DNA of 64,000 nt, taken from the NCBI GenBank assembly GCA_033239005.1, contig BSQZ01000015.1, positions 6,575,001 to 6,639,000 of the forward strand. Reading direction: 5' to 3'. Source of the stretch: Lamellibrachia satsuma. Lineage: Eukaryota > Annelida > Polychaeta > Sabellida > Siboglinidae. Positions 1-10,200 of the stretch are shown here, piece after piece; the stretch's first letter is position 1, and each line of letters starts with the position of its first letter. Both the position numbers and the translations under genes were made by a program. The notes below the pieces were generated by a model, which was not told where the DNA came from, did not search any database, and saw nothing but the letters and a program-made list of their open reading frames with translations.

Positions 1-1
1 G

Positions 2-1048
2 CGTCGAGTCGAAGAATCACTCAAACGCGTCTACTTCGATCCGAAACGCGTCGGAAGTTATGGTGGGGTCAACGCACTGAGACGCGAAAGCCGTCAAGCA
101 ATGGTTGTCGGAACAAGACGCGTACACCTTACACAAACCGGTGAGAATTCGATTCAAGAGGCGACGTGTCATCGTGGGTGGACGCAACCACCAGTGGCAG
201 GCCGATCTCGTCGATTTGTCAAAACTGAAAAAAAAAACAACGACGGATACGTGTTTCTGTTGACGGTGATCGACGTCTTTTCAAAACGGGCCTGGTGCGT
301 TCCTCTGAGAAACAAGTCGGCGTCGTCTCTGGTGACGGCATTGAAAGGATTGTTGGTCAACATCGCGCCTACAACCTTGCAAACAGACAAAGGTTAGGAG
401 TTCCTCAACAGATCCGTGAGGCGTTTGTTGAAGGAGCACGTTGTCCATCATTTCTCCACTCATAACGAGGAGACCAAGGCGAGTATCGTCGAAAAGTTCA
501 ACAGAACGCTGAAGACGCGTATGTGGCGATACTCTACGAAATATCAGACGGCGCGGTACATCGACGCGCTACAGGATTTTGTGCAGTCGTACAACGACAC
601 CTATCATCGAAGCATAGGCATGGCCCCTTCGCAAGTGAACGCGGCGAATCAAGAGGAGGTGTGGCAGCGCTTGTACGGTCGCGATGGTAAGGGTGCACCA
701 ATGTTCAAGGTGGATGATCGCGTGCGCATCAGCAAAGCGAAGCGGCGGCTCAAAAAAGGGTACATGGCAAATTGGAGCGAGGAGCTCTTCACGATACGCG
801 AAGTTCACGCCTCCGATCCACCCGTGTACCGGTTGGTCGACGATCTCGGTGAGGTGCTGGACGAAACATTCTACGAACCGGAACTACAGAAAGTATTGGT
901 CTCGAAAGATAAACTGTACCGTGTGGAATCTGTGCTGCAGCAACGGAAGGTGGGAAAACGAAAGGAGGCGTTAGTCAAATGGTACGGCTACCCCACTTCG
1001 TTCAACAGCTGGATCGACGCCAAGGCGCTCGTTCGGTATAAAGAGTAG
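2..1048 (+). pseudogene. Retroviral-type integrase with C-terminal chromodomain, broken
   Basis: In the family this enzyme inserts element DNA into the chromosome. Three reading-frame segments cover it: about 2-97 (contains YFDPKRVGSYGG, typical of the N-terminal part), about 98-235 in another frame (contains WQADLVDLSKL with the first catalytic Asp), then from an A-run near 228-236 back to the first frame through 1048. The second Asp is in LQTDKG just before an in-frame TAG at 395-397, and the catalytic Glu is in KASIVEKFNRTLK. After the core comes a basic stretch and, at about 915-1040, a chromodomain (YRVESVLQQR...ALVKWYGYPTSFNSWI) that in relatives is thought to guide insertion to chromatin. 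The N-terminus lies outside the window. Two frameshifts plus one stop mean no functional product. The identification is firm; exact frameshift points are approximate. Confidence 0.9.
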
Positions 1049-1117
1049 TTACGCGCCGGTCGACTCCTCATTCCAACGATATCCATCGTCGAAGAAGACA
1101 ACGAAGGGATAGACGTT

Positions 1118-1345
1118 ATGGACGACAACGAGGTTGTTGCATCGCGTTGGCACCTCTTCGGCACCGATTGTCCCAAGACGGAAGTCGTGTTCTTGTGTCA
1201 GGTCGTCGTCTTGTATACGATCATCGTGGTCAGCATCTACAATCTGACAACCGGTCACACCGACTCTAATCTGTGGACGGCGCTGTTGAGTAGTTCGTTG
1301 AGCTACCTGCTACCCAATCCATCCGTGAAACGCGATGACGGCTGA
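1118..1345 (+). CDS. Small one-membrane-segment protein of Polinton-like elements
   Basis: An intact 75-codon ORF. One hydrophobic stretch (VVFLCQVVVLYTIIVVSIYNL, about residues 23-43) is followed by SNLWTALLSSSLSYLLPNP. I recall very similar short ORFs immediately upstream of capsid genes in Polinton-like elements of cnidarians and molluscs; no function is known to me. It starts 70 bp after the integrase stop, and its stop codon overlaps the start of the next ORF (ATG at 1335), a compact viral-style arrangement. It is one of only two ORFs of the element without an evident break, which may reflect its short length. A virion or host-membrane role is conceivable but is inference only. Confidence 0.6.
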   Translation: MDDNEVVASRWHLFGTDCPKTEVVFLCQVVVLYTIIVVSIYNLTTGHTDSNLWTALLSSSLSYLLPNPSVKRDDG

Positions 1346-2136
1346 TTTCTACCTGACGTTGCCTAGCAACGCGTCGATGCACCTGCATCCCGACAACACG
1401 TTGACCCATTACGTCACATCTTTACCGCAACGCATCAGTCTGTCCGGCGAATGGGAATGCGGGTTAGTGGAGATCCAGTACCCGCACGATTGGTACAATG
1501 TCAGAGAGAAGGATTCCTGGTTCTTCCTCTCGGAAAGCTCTAGCGATGGTCATTCTGTTGGAGGCATAGCAACGGGATATTACGACGGAACTCGTAAACT
1601 CATACGAGCCATCAACCGCTCGCTAGTGGGTATCGCGGTACGTCAAAGAGTGAAATTAAACTACAGCGACATCACTACAGCGACAAAAATCAGTACGCAT
1701 GTCACCGAGTACCGAATTCACAACCCAGGGTTCTATGGGAGTGATACTAGGTCTCGACGCAAGGACCATCCGTAGTCCTGAAAGTTACGTGTCGCTTGAT
1801 GGTGATGGAGAGGTGTACACCTTCATGAAAGAAGGGGATTCCGTGGTGGACATGAAGCAAGGGTTCGAGTCACTCTACGTGTACACGAACGTCGTGGAAT
1901 CGCGCGTCGTTGGCGACAGTCTCGTACCGCTGTTTAGGATTGTACCGATACAAGGCGAGCACGGACATACGATCTCGAGACATTTCGAGCACGTTCAGTA
2001 CTTGCCCTTGTTGCGCAAGGAGTTTGGAACAATCGAAATCGATATAAGAGACGATGCCGGGCATGCCGTGCCATTCGAACGCGGTAAGGTGACGGTGACG
2101 CTTCATTTTCGACGTCGCAAGACTGGTCTGTTCTGA
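1335..2136 (+). pseudogene. Penton-like minor capsid protein, frameshifted
   Basis: Two ORFs in different frames overlap at 1699-1775 and together look like the minor (penton-like, single jelly-roll) capsid protein that Polintons encode between the small membrane ORF and the major capsid gene. The first frame starts MTADFYLTLPSNAS and contains GEWECGLVEIQYPHDWYN. The second contains ESLYVYTNVVESRVVGDSL and ends with a beta-rich FERGKVTVTLHFRRRK segment and a stop at 2136. The start at 1335 overlaps the preceding stop. The family assignment rests on gene order and on remembered sequence features of the invertebrate elements, so the name penton is less certain than the gene's membership in the element. 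A frameshift in the overlap breaks it. Confidence 0.65.
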
Positions 2137-2139
2137 AGA

Positions 2140-2547
2140 ATGAATTACAACGATTATTACACCCGACAGGCGGGAGGCGCTCTACCCTACTTTGTCGCCA
2201 GAGTGCAAAGAGTACACGGGTTGGGTAGTGTGTTCGGAGCTCTGATTCGGAGCGCCATGCCACTTATCAAGCGCGGAGCCGTGGCTTTGGGAAAGGGGGC
2301 GCTGAAGACCGGCTTGTGCATAGCCGACGACGTCATGTCCGGTCAGAACATAAAAACGGCGGCAAAACGACGCGCCACCGACGCCGGTAAAGATTTGATA
2401 CGCGGTCTGTTGACGACTCCTGGCGTGCGACCCCAGAAACGTATAAAACACGCGACAGCACCGCGACGGGTCAGTGCAGTGAAAAGACGTCGTAAAGTGC
2501 AGAAGATTCGTGAACGTGACGTGTTCGACGATGGCTTTCGTGCATAG
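2140..2547 (+). CDS. pX/pVI-like basic minor virion protein of Polinton
   Basis: An intact 135-codon ORF starting 4 bp after the preceding stop. A glycine-rich amphipathic segment (GLGSVFGALIRSAMPLIKRG, about residues 28-47) resembles the membrane-active or core proteins related to adenovirus pVI/pX that adintoviruses carry next to the hexon gene. The rest is strongly basic (KTAAKRRATDAGKDLIRG and a C-terminal run of Lys and Arg, KRRRKVQKIR), which fits DNA condensation or virion-interior packing. Its end overlaps the start of the major capsid ORF (ATG at 2531). The assignment comes from position, size and composition; the exact homology to pVI versus pX cannot be settled by eye. Confidence 0.65.
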   Translation: MNYNDYYTRQAGGALPYFVARVQRVHGLGSVFGALIRSAMPLIKRGAVALGKGALKTGLCIADDVMSGQNIKTAAKRRATDAGKDLIRGLLTTPGVRPQKRIKHATAPRRVSAVKRRRKVQKIRERDVFDDGFRA

Positions 2548-3784
2548 ACAATCTTGCGAGGGGGTCAAGCGCGAACTCGATCTCTTCAGCGTGCCGCCGA
2601 CTCAGACCAGCATCGAAGAAGGTAACGGGACGCCTCTCGACCCCGACAACGCTGTGGCTCCGGTGAATAATTGGTTGCATTCTTTATTCAGTCAAGTCGA
2701 TGTCTACGTAAACGGCACGCTCGTGACTCCTTCGACAAACACGTACCCGTATCGCGCCTACATCGAAACGCTGTTGAGTTACGGCAGCGAGGCCAAAGAT
2801 ACTCAACTGACGAGTCAACTGTGGTACAAAGACACCGCCGGTCGCATGGATGCCGTCAACATTGTCGACGAGGACGTAATGAACCGAGGGTTGTTGTCTC
2901 GGCGAGCGCACGTCACGCAGAGTCGTGTCTTTGACATGATGGGACGACTACGCGTGGACCTGTTCCTATAAGATCGTTACCTGCTCAACGGCGTCGACGT
3001 CAAGATACGACTGGTGCGAAGCAAGGACACGTTCGCGCTCATAGCCGGTGGTGGCAACCTCGATTATAAAGTACACATCGTCAACGCCACCATGTTCGCG
3101 AGGAAAGCCACACTGATTCCGACCGTTCAGATGGCGCATATCAAGGCACTGGACAAGGGCACGGCCAAGTACCCGCTACGTTCCGTCGACTGCAAAGTAT
3201 ACTCCATTCCCACAGGGGCCATGTCACACACGCACGAAAACCTGTTCCTCGGTACCCTACCGAAACGTCTGGTGCTATGCTGCATCGACAACGACGCGTA
3301 CAACGGTTCGTACGCGAAGAACCCGTTTCACGCCAAGCACAACAACGTCAACTTCCTCGCCGTTTACGTGGATGGTCGACAGGTACCCTCCAAACCTATC
3401 CAGCCGAATTTCGACGAGAATCGATTCATCAGAAGTTACCTCAACCTGTTCACATCGACTGGTAAGGTATCACAGGACGAAGGGAACGGTCTGACTCGTG
3501 ACGACTTCCGTGATGGGTACACCTTCTTTGGTTTCGACCTGACCCCGGACGCGTGTGATGGGTCGTGCTTCCATCTGGTACAAAAGGGCAACCTGCGCAT
3601 CGAGATGCATTTCGCTGCAGCGCTCCAACAGACCATCAACGTCGTCGTGTACGCAGAATTCGAATCGGTGCTGGAAAGCACGAACTCGTTCGATCGTCCG
3701 CGACGTCGTACCCAAAGACGAACTGCCTACGATGATCGATGTTTTCCCGTTCGCTTTCGTATGCAATACTCACGACGGCGATAA
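2531..3784 (+). pseudogene. Hexon-like major capsid protein, with stop and internal deletion
   Basis: This is the double jelly-roll major capsid protein of Polinton/adintovirus elements. The start at 2531 (MAFVHRQSCEG, then ELDLFSVPPTQTSIEEG) has a typical N-terminus. Further recognisable blocks are LHSLFSQVDVYVNGTLV, NTYPYRAYIETLLSYG, LWYKDTAGRMD and, after an in-frame TAA at 2969-2971, DRYLLNGVDVKIRLVRSKD, AKYPLRSVDCK, FDLTPDACDG and VVVYAEFESVLE. Three lesions: the segment usually found between TSIEEG and the next block is missing (roughly 45 residues by memory of the family, apparently in frame); the TAA; and at the 3' end the reading frame runs into the protease region, so the normal C-terminus and the intergenic spacer look deleted. 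It overlaps the upstream ORF by 17 bp. Assignment is secure; it is not functional. Confidence 0.88.
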
Positions 3785-4088
3785 ACCCGGTCAACATTGG
3801 ATCGCTCTCTACGTGGATGCTGACAGACACGGTGAATACTTCTGCTCGTACGGACTACCACCGCTACACGGCGCATTTTGCGTGTTCCTGAACGAACATT
3901 GTTCCGAGTGGATTCACAATGCCAAGAGATTTCAGAGTCCTCTATCTAACGTGTGCGGACAATACTGCATTGCTTATTTGCTGCTTCCATGTAACGGCAT
4001 ACCGATGAACGCTTTTGTCAATTCATTTGGTAGTGATTTAGTCGCTAACGATTGTCGCATGTTTGATTGGGTTAAGACCCTGAGATAG
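3690..4088 (+). pseudogene. Adenain-like (C5/Ulp1-type) maturation cysteine protease, truncated
   Basis: Polinton proteases of the adenovirus endopeptidase type process capsid precursors. Visible hallmarks: His in PGQHWIALYVD, an oxyanion-type Gln in FQSPLSNVCGQYC with the nucleophile Cys seven residues further on, and FVNSFGSDLVANDCRMFDWV near the C-terminus, stop at 4088. The position normally holding the catalytic acidic residue, in the block before SYG, reads EYFCSYGLPP here: a Cys stands where relatives have Asp or Glu. The N-terminus appears merged with the end of the capsid gene; family-like sequence begins near 3690 and the first in-frame ATG after that is at 3733. The protein is shorter than the usual roughly 200 residues and probably dead. 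Confidence 0.8.
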
Positions 4089-4183
4089 GGTAAACTCTAA
4101 TACAGCATAGCTTATTTATTGCTTTGATGTAGTGTTAATACTTACCAGCTGATAGTATATGTATTGTGATGTAATTAAAAGAT

Positions 4184-4291
<108 letters not shown>

Positions 4292-4571
4292 ACACGACCT
4301 CTGGCGTGATGGTCAACATCCGCAAGTCGCCTCATCATCATCACCCTTGAGCCTCTGGCGAGGTGGAGACACCCCTAAGCTCGCGACCTCGGGCGTGATG
4401 GTCAACATCCGCAAGTCGTCTCATCGTCATCGTCATAGTTGTAGTCGTAGTGATATCACACGCTACCCATGTTGTATCATCATGCTGCTTGTGTTGTTCA
4501 ATAAAATACGTGTGCACTCGTACGATATCGTGTTTTGTTCGTTTCTCGTCTCCTCGTTAGGTCCTTTGATC

Positions 4572-4775
4572 TCATTAAAATTGAAATTGAAATTAAAATT
4601 AAAATTAAAATCAAATCAAATCAAATCAAATCAAATCAAATCAAATCAAATCAAATTAAAATTAAAATTAAAATTAAAATTAAAATTAAAATTTAAATTA
4701 AAATCAAAATCAAAATCAAAATTTAAATTAAATTAGAATTTGAAGTTGAAATTAATATTAAATTAAAATTAAACG
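4572..4775. repeat. (ATTAAA)n / (AAATC)n low-complexity array
   Basis: Blocks of ATTAAA-type hexamers flank about nine AAATC pentamers (4611-4656), followed by degenerate A/T-rich copies. The array sits at the 3' side of the minus-strand polymerase remnant, where the rest of that gene should be, so it may mark the deletion that removed the polymerase domain (inference). Confidence 0.9.
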
Positions 4776-4855
4776 CCACGTCAGCGATATGTGGGTTTTT
4801 CCCAATGTCTATTTTTAGTAACCACCGCTCTTGCGTATTGAAAACTACTTACCTA

Positions 4856-5640
4856 CTACTTGTCTTCGTATGAGACTTTCAACTTTTCGTACGCGGCATC
4901 GCTGATATATTGTAGCGCTTTCATCATACGTGTAACAAAGCTTTTCGAATCCCGAGGAGACATCGCGCCTGCTCGTGCCCTGGCACGTTCGACGCCACGA
5001 TTACGCTCAGTAGTTCGTGTTGGGCTGTCCGACGGAAGTCGCATGTTGTCGAAAAAACACTCGAAATCGAAGGTCGCGCGGTACAGGTAGTAACGCAACG
5101 ATTCAGGGATTCGAATATTCTCATCATCCAGTCGTTGAAACACCGACTGTGTCGGATGATACACGCCCCTGGATAGACTCGTCGTATATCACCATGGCAG
5201 GTGCGGTCATGTTTGTGCAACCAAGACGGATATTTCCATAGCGATTCACCACATTTTCGACACCTGTACGTGTGACAGTACCGCATCACGTCTGCGAGTG
5301 TTTTTTCCCCAGATCCACGACATTTTAGTTGCGCTTCACGTTGGTGGGGAGGGTCACACCGAAGCAACCAATCGGATGATCGATGATACGATTGTCGTCG
5401 CGGTTTATAATCAAACTGGGTTTATCCAGATACCGTCCGCAACAATTACAAGACGAATGATAATACCTGTACCGCCCCGTTTGCTTGATCATCAACACAA
5501 AACCATAACTGAGATTGATTTTGAAAACGTTCTTCTGCTCCTCAAATAGACGATGTAGCAGGCGAACGGAAGCACGGGATGGGTACCGCGGGATCTTCGA
5601 CGATCGTCCACAGTAGGAGGTTGAAACAAAAAGATACACC
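4856..5640 (-). pseudogene. Polinton family B DNA polymerase, N-terminal/exonuclease fragment
   Basis: Three minus-strand frame segments, in order: about 5550-5325 (NVFKINLSYGFVL...GRYRYYHSS, an N-terminal block of Polinton polymerases), 5367-5155 (a C2HC zinc-finger-like YRCRKCGESLWKYPSWLHKH followed by DRTCHG), and 5164-4856 (FQRLDDENIRIPESLRYYLY, then ATFDFECFFD, the Exo I motif with the catalytic Asp and Glu of the 3'-5' proofreading exonuclease, then FVTRMMKALQYISDAAYEKL). The fragment stops at TAG near 4856. The remaining exonuclease motifs, TPR regions and the polymerase palm are absent. At least two frameshifts separate the segments. The gene converges with the capsid operon, as is normal for these elements. 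The order of blocks makes the call secure. Confidence 0.82.
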
Positions 5641-5977
5641 GATGTAAGCTAGTTACTCCGTAACTGTGAGTAATACGTGTCATATTGGAATGGCGTATTA
5701 TTATCGGCTTCCTATGCACTACCCATTGACATTAACCGGAGGTGTCTTTTTCGATCTTTTCAGTAATGGTGTCGTGACATGTTCCGGTTCTTGTGTCTGG
5801 TCAAATTGATGTGCACTGAACGATCCGTTACAGGTGGCGCAAACAGGTGGCGCAAACGCTGTAACAACAATGCGAGGCATTACCTAGTAGCCTTCCTTCG
5901 CTAGAGAGTTCCCCTCTTCTATTACTTATACTCTCTTATTTTATGTTACTAAACCGGCGATGGTGGTGGTAATGTAT

Positions 5978-6322
5978 CTTATCTCATCGGCTGACACCGT
6001 ATGTGTTTTGTATGCTTGTTTAAGTCGGCTCGCCTACCGAACGACCAACCGCATGTCTCGCATACGTAATCAGACGGCTGTTGCGCCAGACCGTTGCCGT
6101 CTTATTCTTCTTCTTGTTGGTGCGTCCTACGACACCGTTGAACAGCACGTGTTTTCATGTGTTATCGCAATATGGCTGTTGTTGTTGTTTGGAATGGTGT
6201 ACTTTTGTGTTCTATATCGCGAAGTGAACTACGACTTATGCTTCTGTAGATATCTTCGCAAATTCGACACGGAATAAAATACCTTTCCGCAGTTTCTGCA
6301 AGGGTAGGCTTTAAGCATATCT
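5978..6322 (-). pseudogene. Zinc-finger coding remnants upstream of the polymerase
   Basis: Read on the minus strand, two short segments encode C2H2-like fingers. Near 6316-6246 is AYPCRNCGKVFYSVSNLRRY followed by LQKHKS, with Tyr where the first zinc-binding His should be. Near 6073-5980 is DYVCETCGWSFGRRADLNKH followed by TKHIRC, with its ligands present and a stop soon after. They are in line with the polymerase remnant and may be its N-terminus or a separate DNA-binding gene of the element. No long frame survives. Confidence 0.5.
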
Positions 6323-6779
6323 CCGGTCGGGGCGGCTCTTTCCGTCGTAACAACAAATAGCGGATGCGTTCTCTACGTGTATATTCCACAGGTCCCACCT
6401 GACGTCACCGAACGAGCTAGCAAGGCGCCGTGCGATGAATTGCTGTTATGGATGTTCTATCGATCGCCATGAGCCGACACTGTTTCCTGGTGGAGCCGTG
6501 TTTTTGAGTCAATGCAGTTGTGTTGATCGGTGCAGGCGCCTCTGTTTCTTGGTAGGACCGATTTTAGCACCTCTTCGTTTGCTAATAAAAACAACTACAC
6601 AGACCAACGCTAATAATAATAATAACAATAATGATAAAGGCAAAGCGAGCAAAACATAGAGTTCAACCATCGGGGATTCAGGCGTCGGAGTTCAGATGCT
6701 CTTCCACCAGCTGTTGAATTTCACTAGACCATGAGGCAGACGACCAATCACCTTACAACCACGGGATGCTTACGCGTCG

Positions 6780-7100
6780 GGACTGTTCAACGTTCGACCA
6801 CGGAACAGGAACGCGTCGGCCAAGTTCGTCTTATTGCCAGGTTGCGAATATATTAAGCCATGTATTGAAGACGTCGGTGACGTTCACTCGTTTGATAACG
6901 TAATCGAAATTCATGGCAATTTTCTTATCCCTTGAACTCAATCAACCGTCAAAATGCTCTCATTGGCTTGGATGCTCGGTGCGGCAACCTTCACAACGTC
7001 TGTTCGCGCATTCATGGATCAAATCGCCCACGTGTTACGCGTAAGCTTTCTTCAGCGCCATCTCGAACTCGAGCGCATAGCGAGGTACTGTGGAACTGTC
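6780..7100 (-). pseudogene. Conserved uncharacterised Polinton ORF with Cys...HPSQ...His motif, decayed
   Basis: On the minus strand around 7085-6910 the frame reads YALEFEMALKKAYA, stop, HVGDLIHECANRRCEGCRTE immediately followed by HPSQ, stop, EHFDG, stop, then KIAMNFDYVIKRVNVTDVFN and further residues. I recall a Cys-x2-Cys...HPSQ...His block in many uncharacterised ORFs of invertebrate Polinton-like elements; the Cys/His spacing suggests metal binding. Three in-frame stops in about 40 codons show that it is dead. No function is known to me. The assignment to a family is tentative and comes from memory. Confidence 0.45.
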
Positions 7101-7591
7101 TTCTTCTTCTTCGGAATAGGCAACGGCAGGGCAGTGGATGACTTGTCATTGGGTATGACGTTTGGCAGACCGGCTGACCCCACTAATCGTCTTACCTCGG
7201 CAACGACGGCAGTAGGCGTAGTTGTGGTGACGGAAGCAGTTCTCGGGTCGACGTTAGCGTTCCCCTGCGGGCACAACGCTACAATTAGACAGTTTCCAAA
7301 GCTGTAACGATATAGTTTATATACTGCCCGCGTGTGTTCTTCTGAATGGTTACAGGAACGCGTCGACCAATTTTAGTCGCTACTGCATCACACTTATCGT
7401 CGGATGTCATGTGGGCGAACGCTTCTGCTGTGAAAGTCGGATCATACAATCACTGAACAGCGTTGTCCAGATTTTTGTACCTGTTGACTCTTTTTTCAAC
7501 AAGACGCGCATGGCGAAATAGTGTGGCGGGTTGCTTTTGTAGCCATGCTTAGCACACTTGAAAGTACCGTCTGACAGCACGGCGATACGAA

Positions 7592-7674
7592 GGGAGGGAG
7601 GGAGCGAGGGAGGGAGGGAGGGAGGGAGGGAGGGAGGGAGGGAGGGAGGGAGGGAGGGAGGGGAGGAGTGCGTA

Positions 7675-7713
<39 letters not shown>

Positions 7714-7749
7714 GTGTGCGTATGTGTGCGTGCGTGCGTGCGTGCGTGC

Positions 7750-7798
<49 letters not shown>
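7592..7798. repeat. (GGGA)n followed by (TG)n/(CGTG)n microsatellites
   Basis: About 17 GGGA units at 7592-7661, then TG repeats with an internal CGTG block at 7678-7798. Reading frames over them (Pro-Ser, Cys-Val, His-Thr) are artefacts. This marks the approximate right limit of the virus-like block. Confidence 0.95.
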
Positions 7799-9267
7799 AC
7801 ATATGCACGTCAAACAAAATCTGACTATAGGAAAATGTACATTGTACCACGTAATACCCCGGCTACGGAAATAAGGCACCTGCGTCGCTGCAGGATGACA
7901 GCTCTGAAAACATACAGAACTGAAAAACACTCCAGCATATCATTAATATGTACATTTTATTGTTTAGCTTCTGGCAAGAATGCGACTGGACAATCCCCAT
8001 CCTAGTGGAGTTTACAGAGGCCTGGGAGATTAGGGAGTACTGGGACGCCCAGACTAATTATGAGGCCGTTCTTCAGGATCTGTTGGCGTTAATACGTAGG
8101 TATGCTTACAACATCAGCCTTATTGACGTTGGGTTTTGTCTTTGTTGTTTCCACATGTTGGAGATAAATGCAGTATGCATGTCTTATATGTGTTTAAGCG
8201 CATAAGTGTACTTGACAATAATAACATACCTGTGGATTTTTCCTTGTTTACACGCGTTGGTGATAAGTATGTCTGATATGTTTATGCAATAACAGCGTCA
8301 TAACTCTGCTTGATTCCTTATTTTTGTATGTTAAAAGGAAGATAACAGATGAAGACAAAGTCATTCGCTTTCTTGTAGATTAGTTTAAATAAAACTTATC
8401 AATATACATACTGTGTTTTGTGGTGATTATATGTAGTGGTAATGAGTGGATGGGACGTTTGACCAATACCTAATTAATTAAGTAGCCTTTGATGTTCGTG
8501 TCGTAAAACGGTGTCCAAACACGCTCCATATGTCGAAGACGGGGCCGGATACGTTTACCTTTTGTTTTAGCCTTTGATCTTCGTGCTACAAAACGGTGCC
8601 CAAACTCGCTCCAAATGTGAGCTCCCTCCTTGTTTATATACTACTACTGTAATATTTGATGCTAAACGGACATAGTGTGCATGGGTTCATACGCATGTTT
8701 TAAAAATAAAAGTATTATTATCTGGGTGATTCTTTGGATATAAAGCAATTTGCATAAATTTCGTTTCGAAAAAGCAAAATCAGTCCTTTTATTCAGTCTG
8801 CTCAATAGCAACACGATAATCTACTGTGGTTCAATATACTGAAGTTTTCAGCAGGCAAAACACACTAATGTTAATGTACTCGAATAGCTTTGGACGGTAT
8901 GTGTGAGCTAGTTTCGTTAGATTATTTTAATTCCTAGGAATTGTACGTTGCTTCAACTACTTTACTTTAACTATTTATTACAAGTGACCATTTGAATTAA
9001 ATGCTTTAGAACAACATCAGTATGCAATAATATTATTTTTTGAAGAAAACACGTTGTTGTGGCTTTAACGCATGACATATCTATGTAGTCTTGTTCGTTC
9101 GCATGCTTCATTGTAAAGGACATTCTGCATGCATAATATATGCATGGACACTTTCTAATGTACACTTCCAGTCGCCCAAGCTGTACAATGCGGGTGAGGT
9201 GAAAGTTCTACTGCCTAGTACTGGTCTTGACCTTAGATCTTGTTCGAAATGCTACGGTTCCCTAATA
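7799..9267. other. Gene-poor stretch with one weak coding-like segment
   Basis: No recognisable gene. A plus-strand segment at about 7965-8100 ([20 protein letters not shown], then TNYEAVLQDLLALIRR) has a coding look and could be an exon of an unknown gene, preceded by an AG near 7966. Two imperfect copies of a 48-bp sequence (AGCCTTTGATSTTCGTG...) lie at about 8484-8532 and 8571-8617. The rest is AT-rich and featureless to me. Confidence 0.4.
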
Positions 9268-9560
9268 AAAATATACCATGGAAGTGCATGATATACCATG
9301 GAATTACATGGTATACCATGGAATTACATGATATACCATGGTATGTCATTAGATTACATGGTAGACCATGCTTTTCCATATAATGTGTATGGCAAATGCA
9401 CGGTATACCATGGTTTACCTGTTTTAGAGCACCACGTTATTTTACCATAGTTTCCCTTTTTCAAAACACCATGGATTACCATGGTTTCCATGGTATACGG
9501 TATTTTACTATGGTTTACCTGTTCCAAAACACCATGGTATTTACCATGGTATATTTTCAT
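9268..9560. repeat. Palindromic ATACCATGGT-type repeat cluster
   Basis: At least ten copies of ACCATGG/CCATGGT in short units (for example ATACCATGGAATTACATG), in both orientations. The motif is self-complementary, so the region can form hairpins. It is either a small satellite or the interior of a MITE; no flanking duplication was identified. Confidence 0.7.
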
Positions 9561-10200
9561 AAGGGTTGAACTGCACGTTGGCCTAATTCCACTGTCAGTG
9601 CGAATTTTCGCCAGCTGGGGAAACAAGTGTACATTTTCGTACTAAGCAATTCCTTCAAATCTGAGGATTTACTCCTACTCACTCATCCCTTGGCCGACAA
9701 AATCGTTGCAGTGCGTACCTGGAAGCCTCGGTAGTAGTATACATGTCCTTTACGAGGGATGGAAGAAAAAGAATGCCGCCACCGCCACTTTTTGGAGTAA
9801 CATTACCTCATACACTGGGGTCCCTGGCGGATAGTGACTTCCAGAATCTTCTAAAATGCCCTTGCACCAATGACCTTGTTTTTTCTGATGAATAGATACA
9901 TTCTGTACAATTCCTGCTGGTTGACACGCCAAATTCGCCGGTTTAATGCTATTTTAGACACTGTTGAAACAATGAACGTAGCAATATGGACGCATCTGGT
10001 GTTCGTCTTTGATTGGTTGCTTTATGTTTGGCTATGTAGCGTGTCGCCTTGTGATTGGTAGGAATTTGCCCCGTAGAAGAAATCACGTAATTAAACAGAG
10101 TAATACTATAAAACATCGGTCATTTCTGGTCATTCTATCAGTCACTTTTGAAGTCGCAACAACAAAAATAGATTCTGTCAGGCGCATTGTTTTTACATAA
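9561..10200. other. No gene recognised
   Basis: Unique-looking sequence without a convincing ORF, RNA or repeat. An acceptor-like tract (GTTTTTACATAAG) closes it at 10200. Confidence 0.4.

Noticed and set aside
5960..6277. 105-codon plus-strand ORF with hydrophobic stretches
   Set aside because: The opposite strand carries zinc-finger codons of the Polinton remnant, so this is an antisense shadow.
6954..7307. 117-codon plus-strand ORF
   Set aside because: Antisense to the HPSQ-type Polinton remnant, which better explains the codon pattern.
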